Shown one piece after another: positions 40,311-49,091 of a DNA stretch of 64,000 nucleotides. How positions within the stretch are numbered: position 1 is the first letter of the stretch; every line of letters begins with the position of its first letter. Where the stretch lies: positions 1-64,000 of the forward strand of contig NZ_BMKR01000030.1 of assembly GCF_014644435.1 (NCBI RefSeq), read 5' to 3'. A program made the position numbers and the translations under genes. The notes under the pieces are model-generated. The model did no database searches and had not been told where the DNA came from. It worked only from the letters and a program-made list of their open reading frames with translations. This DNA comes from Paenibacillus albidus (GTDB lineage Bacteria; Bacillota; Bacilli; Paenibacillales; Paenibacillaceae).

Positions 40311-41551
40311 ACCTGCGAAAGCTGTTGAATACAAAACTGCTCTGCAGTGTGTTATGCCTTCCGTTATGTACAAGCCTCTTATCCGGCTGCTGGGATGCCC
40401 GCGAGCTCAGTGAGCTGGGAATCACCTCAGGCTCGGCCTACGATTGGGAAGACAATCAATGGAAGGCTACCTATCAGATCATCAATCCCTCTTCAGGATC
40501 CAGCAGCATGGGCGGCAGCGGAGGCGGCAGCACAAGCTCACCTCCGTTCATCACCTTTACGGTTAAAGGAAAAACAATTATGGAAGCCATTCAGAAATCA
40601 AACCTGACCAGCATCCGGGAAATGTTCCCCTCTCATTCGAGGGTTACCGTGATTGGAGACCGGCTCGCAAAAAGGGGAATCAACCCGCTCCTTGATATTT
40701 TTCTGCGGAAGCAGGATGCCCGGGAGACCGTCTACGTCTTTATCCATTCAGGCGATGCCGGGGACGTTCTTGATCAGCTGATGCAGCTTACCAAAAATCA
40801 GGGAGCCGGCATCCAGCTCATGATAGAACAGGAATCCAAGCTGCTCTCCTATTATCCCGGTATCCGGATGTTTGAGCTGGCCATGAACCTGGCCTCGGAA
40901 TCCGGATGCGCAGCCGTTCCCGAACTAATGCTGACCGATTCCAAAATTATGGATGAAACCAGCGAGACCGGACAGACGAACCTGCCTTCAAGGCTGGCTC
41001 TCGGCCGGCTTGGCGTGCTGAAGGGCGATAAGATGGTGGGCTGGTTATCGCAGAAGGAGGCCTTTGGCTTGTCTTTTTTAACCAATACTATAAAGTCTGC
41101 CATGATCCCGTTCGCCTCCCGGCCCCAAATCAGCGAGCAGCTTGACAGCAGTTATATGATCCAGAAATCAACCACTATCGTTCAGCCGAGATGGGCCAGG
41201 GACCACTTCATCATGGACATCCATATTAAGGGGAGCGGCGTAATCCACGAGATTGGAAGCAAAGTGGATCTGAATAACCAGGCTGCCCTCGCGGAGATGG
41301 AAACATCCATAGAGAACAACATTCTGGAGGTTGTCGAGCAGTCGTGGAAGTCGGTGAAGAAGCTGAATGCCGATGTTACAGGGTTTGCCGTCAGGATTCA
41401 CAGAAGCGACAAAAAAAGATGGAGGAGCATCCGGCAGGACAAAAACTGGGATACGGTCTTCCAGAATATTGAGATCCGGCCGCATGTTCATATGGATATA
41501 GAACGAACAGGGCTTAGCAGCAAATCCTTCAAGTCCATTCAGCAGGACTAA
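40307..41551 (+). CDS. Spore germination receptor C subunit (Ger(x)C lipoprotein)
   Basis: A 414-residue lipoprotein. The signal peptide ends in the lipobox LLSGC, followed by WDARELSELG, the N-terminal signature of Ger(x)C proteins. A Ser/Gly linker (GSSSMGGSGGGSTSS) interrupts domain 1; the C-terminal domain includes GSGVIHEIGSKVDLNNQAAL and ends IERTGLSSKSF. It is lipid-anchored on the outer face of the spore inner membrane and required for receptor function. Start by four-base overlap with the B gene. Confidence 0.9.
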   Translation: MNLRKLLNTKLLCSVLCLPLCTSLLSGCWDARELSELGITSGSAYDWEDNQWKATYQIINPSSGSSSMGGSGGGSTSSPPFITFTVKGKTIMEAIQKSNLTSIREMFPSHSRVTVIGDRLAKRGINPLLDIFLRKQDARETVYVFIHSGDAGDVLDQLMQLTKNQGAGIQLMIEQESKLLSYYPGIRMFELAMNLASESGCAAVPELMLTDSKIMDETSETGQTNLPSRLALGRLGVLKGDKMVGWLSQKEAFGLSFLTNTIKSAMIPFASRPQISEQLDSSYMIQKSTTIVQPRWARDHFIMDIHIKGSGVIHEIGSKVDLNNQAALAEMETSIENNILEVVEQSWKSVKKLNADVTGFAVRIHRSDKKRWRSIRQDKNWDTVFQNIEIRPHVHMDIERTGLSSKSFKSIQQD

Positions 41552-41563
41552 AGGAGAATACCC

Positions 41564-41797
41564 ATGAAATTCGCTGTCATTCTGGCACTATATGCCCTCG
41601 CGTTCTATATAGGCATCAAAATGCTGCGGGGAAACAAACGAAAGCAACATCGGCTGTGGTATGGCCTTATCCTGGCCTGGTGTGCCTACGTGCACCTGTG
41701 CGGTATAACGAACACCCCGCATCTTAGTGTTTCTACACTCTACCGCTTCCTTTTCGAGGATGCAGGAAGAGCTATTGTCCAGTGGTTGGGAGGATGA
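41564..41797 (+). CDS. Small membrane protein of the germination operon
   Basis: A 77-residue protein with two likely membrane segments (VILALYALAFYIGIKML, residues 4-20, and LWYGLILAWCAYVHLCGI, about 31-48) separated by a basic loop (RGNKRKQHR). The ATG follows AAAGGAGAATACCC 12 bases after the C subunit gene. Size and topology recall the small D-type subunits found in some Ger operons, although those usually have a different sequence; identity is inferred from position. Confidence 0.7.
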   Translation: MKFAVILALYALAFYIGIKMLRGNKRKQHRLWYGLILAWCAYVHLCGITNTPHLSVSTLYRFLFEDAGRAIVQWLGG

Positions 41798-41802
41798 AAT
41801 CC

Positions 41803-42912
41803 ATGCAAAAAAAGGAACGGATATCTACTTTGCAGGTCATATTTATGACTATGCTGTTTGAGATTGGCAGCACCCCGTTGTTCCTGATTGGCGGCACAGT
41901 CAAGCAGGATTCATGGCTGGCCATGAGCATCGGCGCAGCAGCCGGTTTCCTGCTGCTGCTATTGCTGCTCTGGATTCAAAAGCATTCTTCCGGGCAAAAT
42001 CTGATGAATATGCTCACTGCCCATTTCGGGCGTTTCTCCGGGTCCCTTCTAGGCGGTATCTATTGCCTGTATTTCGCCTATCAGTCGATGCGTAATGTGC
42101 GTGACCTCGGCGAATTAACTGCAATGACTCTGCTCCCGAGGACTCCGGTCTCCCTTACCATGCTGCTGTTTGTGCTGATTGCCTTGTATGCCATCTGGAA
42201 GGGCACGGAGGTTATCTTCCGGCTGCCCGAAATCCTGCTGCCCTTAGTGCTGTTCTTTTATGGTGTGATTGTGCTCCTGCTGGGCATTATGGGGGCTATT
42301 GATCTTGGCAGGCTGTTGCCCGTCTTTGAAAGCAGTCCCGGAATGCTGGTACAAACGGCCCTGCCGGATATTTTATCGTTTCCCTTCGGCCAAATGATTG
42401 TATTCCTGATGCTGTGGAGCTTATGGGACAAACCCGGGGTGCCCTACAAGCAATCGCTGGTTGCTTATGCGCTCATCAGTCTCTTTTTAATCTTCATGAA
42501 CATTGTTAATATGGCTGTGCTTGGCCCAACGATAGCCGGGATCAGCCAGCTGCCCCTGCTTAAGGTGGTACGGACCTTGTCCAATCTGAAATTCATTGAA
42601 CGGCTCGACATTCTCGTCACTATTCAGCTCTTCATCGGGCTGCTGATCAAGATGATGCTCTTTTTTCTTTGTGCGGTTAAAGGAATAAGTGTGCTGACCG
42701 GCAAGCGGGAGCAATGGTGGGTATTTCCCGTAGGTGCCGTCATCTATGGAACTTCTTTTCTGGCGCGTAATTATACGGAGCATATCGCCATTGGGCTTGG
42801 GCCGAGTCTCAAAATTGACCCCTTGTTCCAGGTGGCTGTTCCGCTGCTGCTAGCGTTCTCCATCCTGCTGCGCCGCACCAACAAGCGCTCCTCTCCGCAA
42901 AAGCGAACGTAA
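41803..42912 (+). CDS. Second GerAB-type germination permease
   Basis: A 369-residue endospore germination permease with about ten membrane segments (ISTLQVIFMTMLFEIGSTPL; SGSLLGGIYCLYFAYQSMRN; RLPEILLPLVLFFYGVIVLL). It differs clearly from the B subunit at 39207. ATG at 41803 has GGGAGG nine bases upstream, and an ATG at 41794 is too near that site. A second permease in one ger operon may widen or change germinant recognition. The gene ends 138 bases before the bceA start. Confidence 0.87.
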   Translation: MQKKERISTLQVIFMTMLFEIGSTPLFLIGGTVKQDSWLAMSIGAAAGFLLLLLLLWIQKHSSGQNLMNMLTAHFGRFSGSLLGGIYCLYFAYQSMRNVRDLGELTAMTLLPRTPVSLTMLLFVLIALYAIWKGTEVIFRLPEILLPLVLFFYGVIVLLLGIMGAIDLGRLLPVFESSPGMLVQTALPDILSFPFGQMIVFLMLWSLWDKPGVPYKQSLVAYALISLFLIFMNIVNMAVLGPTIAGISQLPLLKVVRTLSNLKFIERLDILVTIQLFIGLLIKMMLFFLCAVKGISVLTGKREQWWVFPVGAVIYGTSFLARNYTEHIAIGLGPSLKIDPLFQVAVPLLLAFSILLRRTNKRSSPQKRT

Positions 42913-42926
42913 TCTTAAACACACTG

Positions 42927-42945
42927 TAAGGTAACTTTAAGGTAA
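42927..42945 (+). promoter_or_regulatory. Direct-repeat site upstream of bceA
   Basis: TAAGGTAA at 42927-42934 and again at 42938-42945, an 11-base direct repeat. OmpR-family response regulators bind tandem sites of one helical turn, so this is a candidate BceR-type binding site for the transporter genes that follow. Confidence 0.5.
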
Positions 42946-43049
42946 ATACATAGCGCAGCCCCCTCTCCATCCTGTACATTGGAAACAGGATTACAACACC
43001 CAGGAACGAAAGGGTGACTCCAGTTTCCCACAGGAAAGGATTGAACCGA

Positions 43050-43820
43050 ATGAACGTATTGGAAGTCAAAGCACTGAATAAAGTCTATGCGGGCAAAGTG
43101 CATACGCAGGCCCTTACCGATATCCATCTCAGCATTGAAAGCGGTGAATTTGTAGGCATTATGGGCCCCTCCGGCAGCGGCAAAACCACACTGCTGAATA
43201 TGGTATCCACCATTGACCAGCCCTCATCGGGCGAAGTTCTGATTAATGGCAGCAACCCCTATCTAATGAATAAGAAAGAACTCGCCCTGTTCCGCCGCAA
43301 ACAGCTAGGTTTTGTCTTTCAAGACTTTAATCTGCTGGAGACTTTAACCGTAGCCGAGAATATTGTCCTGCCTTTGACGCTCGACAACCGCAAGCTCAGC
43401 GAGATGGAAACCCTGCTGGAGAGCGTGGCCGGACAGCTGGGCATTACGGACATCCTGAACAAACGCACCTATGAAATTTCGGGCGGTCAACGGCAGCGGA
43501 CAGCCATCGCCCGGGCGATTATCACCTCGCCCGCCATGATTCTGGCCGACGAGCCAACCGGCGCGCTTGATTCGAATTCCTCGCGGATCGTAATGGAATC
43601 CCTGGAAGAGATCAACCGCCAGGCAGGTGCTACGCTTATGCTGGTAACCCATGATCCGCTGGCGGCAAGCTACTGCAACCGGATCGTCTTCATCAAGGAT
43701 GGCAAACTGGCCGCCGAGATCCACCGTGGCGATAACCGCCAGGCATTCTTCCAGAAGATTATCGATACACTATCGTTCTGGGGAGGGAATAGCCATGAAC
43801 TTTCCTCAATTCGCGTTTAA
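43050..43820 (+). CDS. bceA: BceA-type ABC transporter ATPase
   Basis: A 256-residue ATPase of the MacB/LolD-like group: Walker A GPSGSGKTT, Q-loop FVFQDFNLLETLT, signature SGGQRQRTAIARA, Walker B ILADEPTGALD, H-loop LVTHD. The extended C-terminal tail is usual for Bce-type proteins. With the permease it forms a transporter that frees lipid II cycle targets from antimicrobial peptides and signals to the BceS kinase. ATG at 43050 with AAAGGA nine bases upstream is preferred. It overlaps bceB by 26 bases. Confidence 0.88.
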   Translation: MNVLEVKALNKVYAGKVHTQALTDIHLSIESGEFVGIMGPSGSGKTTLLNMVSTIDQPSSGEVLINGSNPYLMNKKELALFRRKQLGFVFQDFNLLETLTVAENIVLPLTLDNRKLSEMETLLESVAGQLGITDILNKRTYEISGGQRQRTAIARAIITSPAMILADEPTGALDSNSSRIVMESLEEINRQAGATLMLVTHDPLAASYCNRIVFIKDGKLAAEIHRGDNRQAFFQKIIDTLSFWGGNSHELSSIRV

Positions 43821-45774
43821 CAATGTGCGCCGGAACGCGCGGGCGTATATCGCCTATTTTTTGAGCAGCTCCTTTATGGTCATGATCTTTTTCGCCTATT
43901 CCGTCTTTATCTATCATCCGGGAGTGGCGAACAGTGAGATGGGGCCAAGCTCGGCCACCAGCATGCAGATTGCGGCTTTCATCGTTTATATATTCGCTTT
44001 CTTCTTTGTGCTGTATTCGATCAGCTCGTTTCTGAAGTCCCGTAATCTGGAGTTTGGGCTCCTGACCATTCTGGGCGCACGCCCCGGGCAGATCAACAAG
44101 CTGATTTTTATGGAAAATATGCTGATTGGCTTCTTCGCTATCGTAACCGGACTTGCCGGAGGCATGCTGCTGTCCAAGCTGTTCCTGCTGCTCAGCACCC
44201 GGGTCATCGGTATTGACGATCTGCCTTTTTATTGGCCGGTTAAAGCCATACTCATTACTTCCATTTCCTTCATCAGCCTTTTCCTGGTGATTTCGATCTT
44301 CACCTTGCTGTTCATCCGCAAGAACAGGGTGCTGGAGCTGCTGCAGGGCAATGCCAAACCCAAAAAGCAGCCAAAAGCTTCTATTCTCCTGACTTTGCTG
44401 GGCACCGCACTACTGGCGACCGGATTCTTTACTCTGCAGATAGAGATAGGCTCGCCGACGGTTTTACTAGTAGCCGCCATAACAGGGATAGCCGGCACGT
44501 ATTTCTTCTACTCCCAGCTGTCGGTGTTCATCGTCCGTCTCCTGCAGCGCAGCCGTAAATCCACCTGGCGCGGTACCCGCCTGCTCTGGATTTCGGAGAT
44601 GAGCTACAAATTACGCGACAACTCACGGATTCTGTTCATGATCACGGTCGTGACTGCACTAGCCAGCATGGGGGCCGGGGTGGTATTGTCTCTGAATCAG
44701 GCCGGGCGGGACGTCTACCACGAAAACCCTTTTTCGGTTAACATGACGTATTACCAGACTCCTGACTCGAAGACAGAACTCAACAGGATTCATCAGGAGC
44801 TGGAGCAGGCCGGTGTCGAATATACTGAAATCCGCATCGATACCCTGTACAGCTCCGCCGTGACCGGCGATGGCAAGGAGCATACCCTGCGTCTTATGGG
44901 CCTGCAGCAATTCAACAAGCTCGCTTCCTCCCTGGGTCTGAAAGAAGACAACAAGCTGGGCCGGAACGAAGCGATCTTGATTGACTCCGAAGCGATCTTC
45001 ATTGACTCCAAGGAGCAAGTCGCTGCCGATTATGTGGTCAATGGCATGGTCACTCTGAAGGAGCAAAGCGCAGCGGCACTTACTGTCAAGGAGTCTCTGG
45101 AAACCGATGCCTTTGCTTTCTTTCAGAGCTCCGCTCCGATTCTGGTAGTTCCGGAGCCTTGGATGGACACGGTACAGACTGCACTTGCTGCCGAATCCGA
45201 AGCCAATGCTTCACCGATGATCGAATATGCGTACAAAGTGCCCGCCTGGGATACGGGCGCACTGCCCAAAGCTGACAGTCCGGAAGCCATTGCCGGGGCT
45301 AATCTCGGAAAATGGAATGCGGAGATGAGCAAAAAAAGCGAGACGCCGTTTTTCCTCACCACACGGGCCAATACGTATATGCTTCTTAAACAAAGTACAG
45401 CCATGATCAGCTTCGTCAGTATTTTTGTGGCTTTGATCTTCTCCGTGTCCTCGGCAAGCTTTCTGTACTTCAAGCTTCACAGCGAGCTGACTGCGGACAT
45501 CCGGATGTATCGCGCTTTATCCAAAATCGGGCTCAGCACACGGGAAATGTCAGCTACAGCAACGAAACAGATCGCCGTCCTGTTCTATATCCCAGTCTTT
45601 GTCTCGGCCCTTCAGAGTTATGTAGTGGTCCGCCCGGTCATGTCGTCTCTGGTGAATACAGGTGTAGGCAGCTCCGTGCTGGTCACATTCGCCGCCTACT
45701 TGGTTCTGCAAAGCGTATTCTTCCTGATTGTTAAATCGCGTTATATTTGGAGTCTCAAAAAAATGATGGTGTAA
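43795..45774 (+). CDS. bceB: BceB-type ABC transporter permease
   Basis: A 659-residue permease with the Bce layout: an N-terminal group of segments (IAYFLSSSFMVMIFFAYSVF; QIAAFIVYIFAFFFVLYSIS; EFGLLTILGARPGQINKLIF), a large outside domain of about 200 residues (from HENPFSVNMTYYQTPDS to about residue 510) that recognises the peptide, and C-terminal segments (AMISFVSIFVALIFSVSSAS). ATG at 43795 lies behind GGGAGGG inside bceA. The partner kinase and regulator are at 35761-37451. Confidence 0.9.
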   Translation: MNFPQFAFNNVRRNARAYIAYFLSSSFMVMIFFAYSVFIYHPGVANSEMGPSSATSMQIAAFIVYIFAFFFVLYSISSFLKSRNLEFGLLTILGARPGQINKLIFMENMLIGFFAIVTGLAGGMLLSKLFLLLSTRVIGIDDLPFYWPVKAILITSISFISLFLVISIFTLLFIRKNRVLELLQGNAKPKKQPKASILLTLLGTALLATGFFTLQIEIGSPTVLLVAAITGIAGTYFFYSQLSVFIVRLLQRSRKSTWRGTRLLWISEMSYKLRDNSRILFMITVVTALASMGAGVVLSLNQAGRDVYHENPFSVNMTYYQTPDSKTELNRIHQELEQAGVEYTEIRIDTLYSSAVTGDGKEHTLRLMGLQQFNKLASSLGLKEDNKLGRNEAILIDSEAIFIDSKEQVAADYVVNGMVTLKEQSAAALTVKESLETDAFAFFQSSAPILVVPEPWMDTVQTALAAESEANASPMIEYAYKVPAWDTGALPKADSPEAIAGANLGKWNAEMSKKSETPFFLTTRANTYMLLKQSTAMISFVSIFVALIFSVSSASFLYFKLHSELTADIRMYRALSKIGLSTREMSATATKQIAVLFYIPVFVSALQSYVVVRPVMSSLVNTGVGSSVLVTFAAYLVLQSVFFLIVKSRYIWSLKKMMV

Positions 45775-45872
45775 TCCATGCCTTTTATGAAGAGGAAAGA
45801 GGCGTTCGTATTCGCAGGGAAATCTGCGGCTGCGAATGTCTTCTTTGCTTTAAATTTAAAACTTTGAATACG

Positions 45873-45929
45873 AGTATGCTATACTAAACTCCAAGCAATC
45901 CATCTACAAAAAACTTATAGTATGCTATA
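45873..45929 (+). promoter_or_regulatory. Repeated AGTATGCTATA words before the rsbQ-like gene
   Basis: AGTATGCTATA occurs at 45873-45883 and 45919-45929, the second within the near-palindrome TATAGTATGCTATA. They lie 27-83 bases before the GTG start and may form tandem promoters or an operator. No clean -35 was assigned. Confidence 0.35.
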
Positions 45930-45955
45930 AAATAACCTTACAGAGGAGTTTTTTA

Positions 45956-46786
45956 GTGAATAAGGAACAGATCCTCACTCGCAATCATGTGAAGGTAACA
46001 GGTAAAGGAACACAGCATATTATTTTTGCCCATGGATTCGGCTGTGACCAGAACATGTGGCGTTATGTGTCCCCGGCCTTTGAAGATAACTATAAGGTTG
46101 TTTTATTTGATTTCGTCGGTTCAGGCAAGTCCGATCTCCGGGCTTACGACCCTGATCGTTACAGTGATCTTCACGGCTACGCACAGGATGTGCTGGATAT
46201 ATGCGAAGCCCTCGACATACAAGATGCCATCTTTGTCGGTCATTCCGTAGGGGCTATGATCGGTATCCTTGCTTCCATCCGCAACGCCGTTCATTTCGAC
46301 CAGCTTATTCTCATCGGACCTTCCCCTTGCTACATTAATGATCTCCCTGATTATATAGGCGGTTTCGAACAGGAAGATATGGCGGCCTTGTTTGAATTAA
46401 TGGATCTCAACTATCAGGGATGGGCCAATTATCTCGCCCCCGTGGTCATGGGCAATCCTGAGCGGCCCGGATTGGCCCGCGAGCTGGAAGAAAACTTCTG
46501 TGCTACGGACCCCAAAATTGCCCGGCGGTTCGCCAAAGCAACCTTTCTGTCTGATTACAGAGATGTGCTGCCAAAGGTCACGGTTCCTTCGCTTATTCTT
46601 TTATGCGCTGAAGACATGATCGCACCGCTTGAGGTGGGAGCTTATGTCCATCATAAGATTCCCGGCAGCAGGCTTCAGCTGATGGATGCGACAGGCCATT
46701 GTCCCCATGTCAGTCATCCGGAGGAGACCATTCTGTTGATCACCGAACATTTGTCTCACACCCACCCAGTCACGGAAGTCCAGTAG
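45956..46786 (+). CDS. rsbQ: RsbQ-like alpha/beta hydrolase
   Basis: A 276-residue alpha/beta hydrolase close to RsbQ of Bacillus subtilis. [35 protein letters not shown] with nucleophile S97, [10 protein letters not shown] with the acid and [12 protein letters not shown] with the His complete the triad. RsbQ works with the PAS part of the phosphatase RsbP in energy-stress signalling to sigma-B, probably by supplying a small hydrophobic molecule. GTG at 45956 follows GAGGAG. A PAS gene follows at four bases, but it lacks the phosphatase domain. Confidence 0.85.
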   Translation: MNKEQILTRNHVKVTGKGTQHIIFAHGFGCDQNMWRYVSPAFEDNYKVVLFDFVGSGKSDLRAYDPDRYSDLHGYAQDVLDICEALDIQDAIFVGHSVGAMIGILASIRNAVHFDQLILIGPSPCYINDLPDYIGGFEQEDMAALFELMDLNYQGWANYLAPVVMGNPERPGLARELEENFCATDPKIARRFAKATFLSDYRDVLPKVTVPSLILLCAEDMIAPLEVGAYVHHKIPGSRLQLMDATGHCPHVSHPEETILLITEHLSHTHPVTEVQ

Positions 46787-46790
46787 AAGT

Positions 46791-47297
46791 ATGGATAAAC
46801 GAATAGATGAAGCCCCATGTGGTTACCTTTCTTTATCGCATAGCCGCGTTATCATAGACGTAAACTTAACGTTATGTTATTTGCTCGATTATGAAGTCAA
46901 CCAGCTTCCGGGAATGCCGTTCGAGTCGATCTTAACCCGTGCCAGCCGGATTATTTTTCAAATTTACTTTGAACCCCTGATTAAGCTCCACGGGAAAGTG
47001 GAAGAGATGAATTTGCTGTTCAAAACCAGCAACGGCGATGAGGTGCCCATGCTTGTGAACCTGGGTGTCAGAGAACGGAATGGAGAACAGGTGTATGATT
47101 GTATTCTGATCCCCTTGAGACAGAGGATGGAGTATGAAAAACAGGTGCAAAAGGCCGAGCTTGCTTCCCGTAAAGCTAAAGATGAGCTGAGACAGATAAA
47201 CCGGGCTGTGGAGGTGAAGCGGGAAGAATTGAACCTGCTGACCCATCTGGTGAATAACGTCAAGAAATTTGAAAAAAGCGGTCCAACTGAAGTATAA
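46791..47297 (+). CDS. Stand-alone PAS and coiled-coil protein (RsbP-like N-terminus)
   Basis: A 168-residue protein. Residues about 5-115 form a PAS domain (EAPCGYLSLSHSRVIIDVN; DYEVNQLPGMPFESILTRAS; GEQVYDCILIPL), and about 115-160 a coiled coil (EYEKQVQKAELASRKAKDEL). The same order opens RsbP, but the frame stops where the PP2C phosphatase would start; no phosphatase remnant follows, since a complete WYL regulator begins 33 bases on. It is coupled to the rsbQ-like gene. It may be a receiver that passes the RsbQ signal to another protein. Confidence 0.78.
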   Translation: MDKRIDEAPCGYLSLSHSRVIIDVNLTLCYLLDYEVNQLPGMPFESILTRASRIIFQIYFEPLIKLHGKVEEMNLLFKTSNGDEVPMLVNLGVRERNGEQVYDCILIPLRQRMEYEKQVQKAELASRKAKDELRQINRAVEVKREELNLLTHLVNNVKKFEKSGPTEV

Positions 47298-47329
47298 AAG
47301 AGTTGATCGTGCAGGAGGTTTGAATCTCA

Positions 47330-48286
47330 TTGTCCAAAGCCGATCATATGCTGTCCATTCTCTGGATGCTTAAGCAGCGGAGAAGAACCGCCGGAGAACT
47401 TGCGGATGAACTGGAGATCAGCGTCCGCTCGGTATACCGTTATGTGGATGCGCTGTGTGCCAGCGGGGTTCCGGTCATGGCCGATGCCGGTTATGGCGGT
47501 GGCTACAGCCTGCCCGAGCATTTCAAGGAAACGCCCCTGTTCTTCGATGCCGGTGAACAGCAGGCCCTTGTGCAAGCCTCCACCTTTGCCCGGGGTACCG
47601 GCTATCCTTATGTTGCCGCTTTGGACCGGGCCATTGCCAAATTAAAGCGGTACAGCAATCCCGGGCAAGTGCTGCAGATGGAACGCCATGAACAAGGGAT
47701 TGAAATGCTCCATACGCCGAATGCAGCCCAGGAGGATAACCTTCGCGAACTGGAAGCAGGGGCGGCGGGCGGCTTCACCCTGCAGATGGAATACAGCAAA
47801 GGCAATCATACAGCCCCTTCCCCGCGCGATGTTGATCCTTACGGGCTGGTCCTGTGGAAAGGCCAGTGGTATCTTGTCGCTTATTGCCGCCTGCGCGGGG
47901 AAATCCGCAGCTTCCGGGTGGACCGGATCAGCGGATTATGCCGTACCGGGACAAGCTTCGAGCGCCCTGCCGGATTCTCGGCCCGCGAATTCCTGCTGCG
48001 CAGCCTGCTTCCCGGCCAGGACCCTGCAACCCCCCTGATCCCCGTTGTCATTGAGGCTTCAGAGGGGGTCTTGAATGAACTATGCAGCCATTGGCTGTTC
48101 GGGCATACCCTGGCGGAGCGTGGACCAGGGAGGGCACGGTTCCTGCTGGATGAGGAATCCTTGCTAACTTATGTTCCCTATTTCCTGCTTCCTTATGGAA
48201 CAGCGCTGCATATTCCGGAGCCTGCTGTCCTGAAGCAGCGTATGTCTGCCGTTGCGCTGAAAGTGGCGCAGCATTACACCTTATGA
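47330..48286 (+). CDS. YafY-type transcriptional regulator, HTH_11 plus WYL domain
   Basis: A 318-residue paralogue of the regulator at 1237-2202. The helix-turn-helix is ELADELEISVRSVYRYVDAL (residues about 23-45), followed by CASGVPVMADAGYGGGYSL; the WYL domain has DPYGLVLWKGQWYLVAYC and EIRSFRVDRI. TTG at 47330 follows AGGAGG at 11 bases; an ATG six codons later is the alternative. The SRPBCC gene follows downstream with a palindrome between them, the same plan as the first regulator and its VOC gene. Confidence 0.87.
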   Translation: MSKADHMLSILWMLKQRRRTAGELADELEISVRSVYRYVDALCASGVPVMADAGYGGGYSLPEHFKETPLFFDAGEQQALVQASTFARGTGYPYVAALDRAIAKLKRYSNPGQVLQMERHEQGIEMLHTPNAAQEDNLRELEAGAAGGFTLQMEYSKGNHTAPSPRDVDPYGLVLWKGQWYLVAYCRLRGEIRSFRVDRISGLCRTGTSFERPAGFSAREFLLRSLLPGQDPATPLIPVVIEASEGVLNELCSHWLFGHTLAERGPGRARFLLDEESLLTYVPYFLLPYGTALHIPEPAVLKQRMSAVALKVAQHYTL

Positions 48287-48296
48287 ATATTCCGCA

Positions 48297-48326
48297 GATC
48301 ACTGACCGCAACTGTCAGTGATCTTT
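48297..48326 (+). promoter_or_regulatory. Palindrome between WYL regulator and SRPBCC gene (operator and/or terminator)
   Basis: GATCACTGAC, CGCAACT, GTCAGTGATC followed by TTTTT. The core TCACTGAC-N7-GTCAGTGA (48299-48321) has the same arms and spacing as 1212-1234. The T run makes it a good terminator, while the exact sharing of arms between two loci points to a protein-binding site. Confidence 0.65.
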
Positions 48327-48389
48327 TTGTATAGTAGAACTATGCCCGGGACCTGGACATTAAGGACAACTTTTAGGAGGCAAATATGG

Positions 48390-48845
48390 ATGAAAGAGCT
48401 TAAATATGATTTCTACGTTGGCGGAACACCGGAACAAGTATGGGAGAGCCTCATCTCTCCGGAGATGGTGAAGCAGATCTATTATGGGAGCGTCATCCGC
48501 TCCAGCTTCCAGATCGGTGAGCGGTTCGAATATGTCGGCCCCGGTGCCGAAGGCCCGGAAACGCTCCATGTCTTCGGCACCTTACTGGAGCTTACTCCGC
48601 AAAAGGCGCTGCGGTTTACACATAAGGTAGGCCCTTCATACCTTAAAGGCGGAGAAAACCACGAGTCCCGCATCTCCTGGCTGCTGGAGCCAGTCGGAGG
48701 CTGCACGAAGCTCACGCTGCTCCATGATGAATGGCACCCTGACGACCCCTCTTATGGTCCCAGCGACAACGCCTGGCCACAAATAATGAGCAACATTAAA
48801 ACCTTGGTGGAGACCGGGCGCACTCTGGATTTCGGCAGCTTTTGA
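48390..48845 (+). CDS. SRPBCC (START-like/AHSA1) domain protein
   Basis: A 151-residue protein of the SRPBCC superfamily. LKYDFYVGGTPEQVWESLIS is the first strand-helix unit, GERFEYVGPG and HVFGTLLELTPQKALRFTH the middle strands, CTKLTLLHDEWHPD and a final helix (WPQIMSNIKTLVETG) the end. Such proteins bind a hydrophobic ligand in a deep pocket; many are of unknown role. ATG at 48390 lies nine bases behind AGGAGG; another ATG six bases upstream is out of frame. Probably controlled by the preceding WYL regulator. Confidence 0.85.
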   Translation: MKELKYDFYVGGTPEQVWESLISPEMVKQIYYGSVIRSSFQIGERFEYVGPGAEGPETLHVFGTLLELTPQKALRFTHKVGPSYLKGGENHESRISWLLEPVGGCTKLTLLHDEWHPDDPSYGPSDNAWPQIMSNIKTLVETGRTLDFGSF

Positions 48846-48900
48846 GCTAGCAGGATAACTCCAATTCCGGTTGCACAGCTGATACTAAACTGGAACAGTA

Positions 48901-48944
48901 CCCCTTTGGGGAATCGGATTACCCGGTTCCCCAAAGGGCTTTTG
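48901..48944 (+). terminator. Terminator after the SRPBCC gene
   Basis: CCCTTTGGGGAA...TTCCCCAAAGGG with a 14-base loop, then CTTTTGG. Confidence 0.8.
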
Positions 48945-48983
48945 GTATGTCCGTTTTTGTTTTGCCCTGCGGAAACTTTTTTG

Positions 48984-49012
48984 TTGCAAGGACAAAGTTA
49001 TATACGTATACT
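48984..49012 (+). promoter_or_regulatory. Promoter of the feo operon
   Basis: TTGCAA, 17 bases, TATACT, about 80 bases before feoA. No clear Fur box was recognised around it, although AT-rich TATATACGTATA lies in the spacer and -10. Confidence 0.6.
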
Positions 49013-49091
49013 ACTATTGTGGCTAACTACAACAGAGGGCTTGATTTATCATATAAAACGTATGAACGCATAGATGAAAAGGGGGAGCCTG

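Noticed and set aside
48297-48326. Plain terminator only
   Set aside because: A terminator role is possible, but the exact match of its arms with 1212-1234 would be an unlikely coincidence, so it is also reported as a candidate operator.
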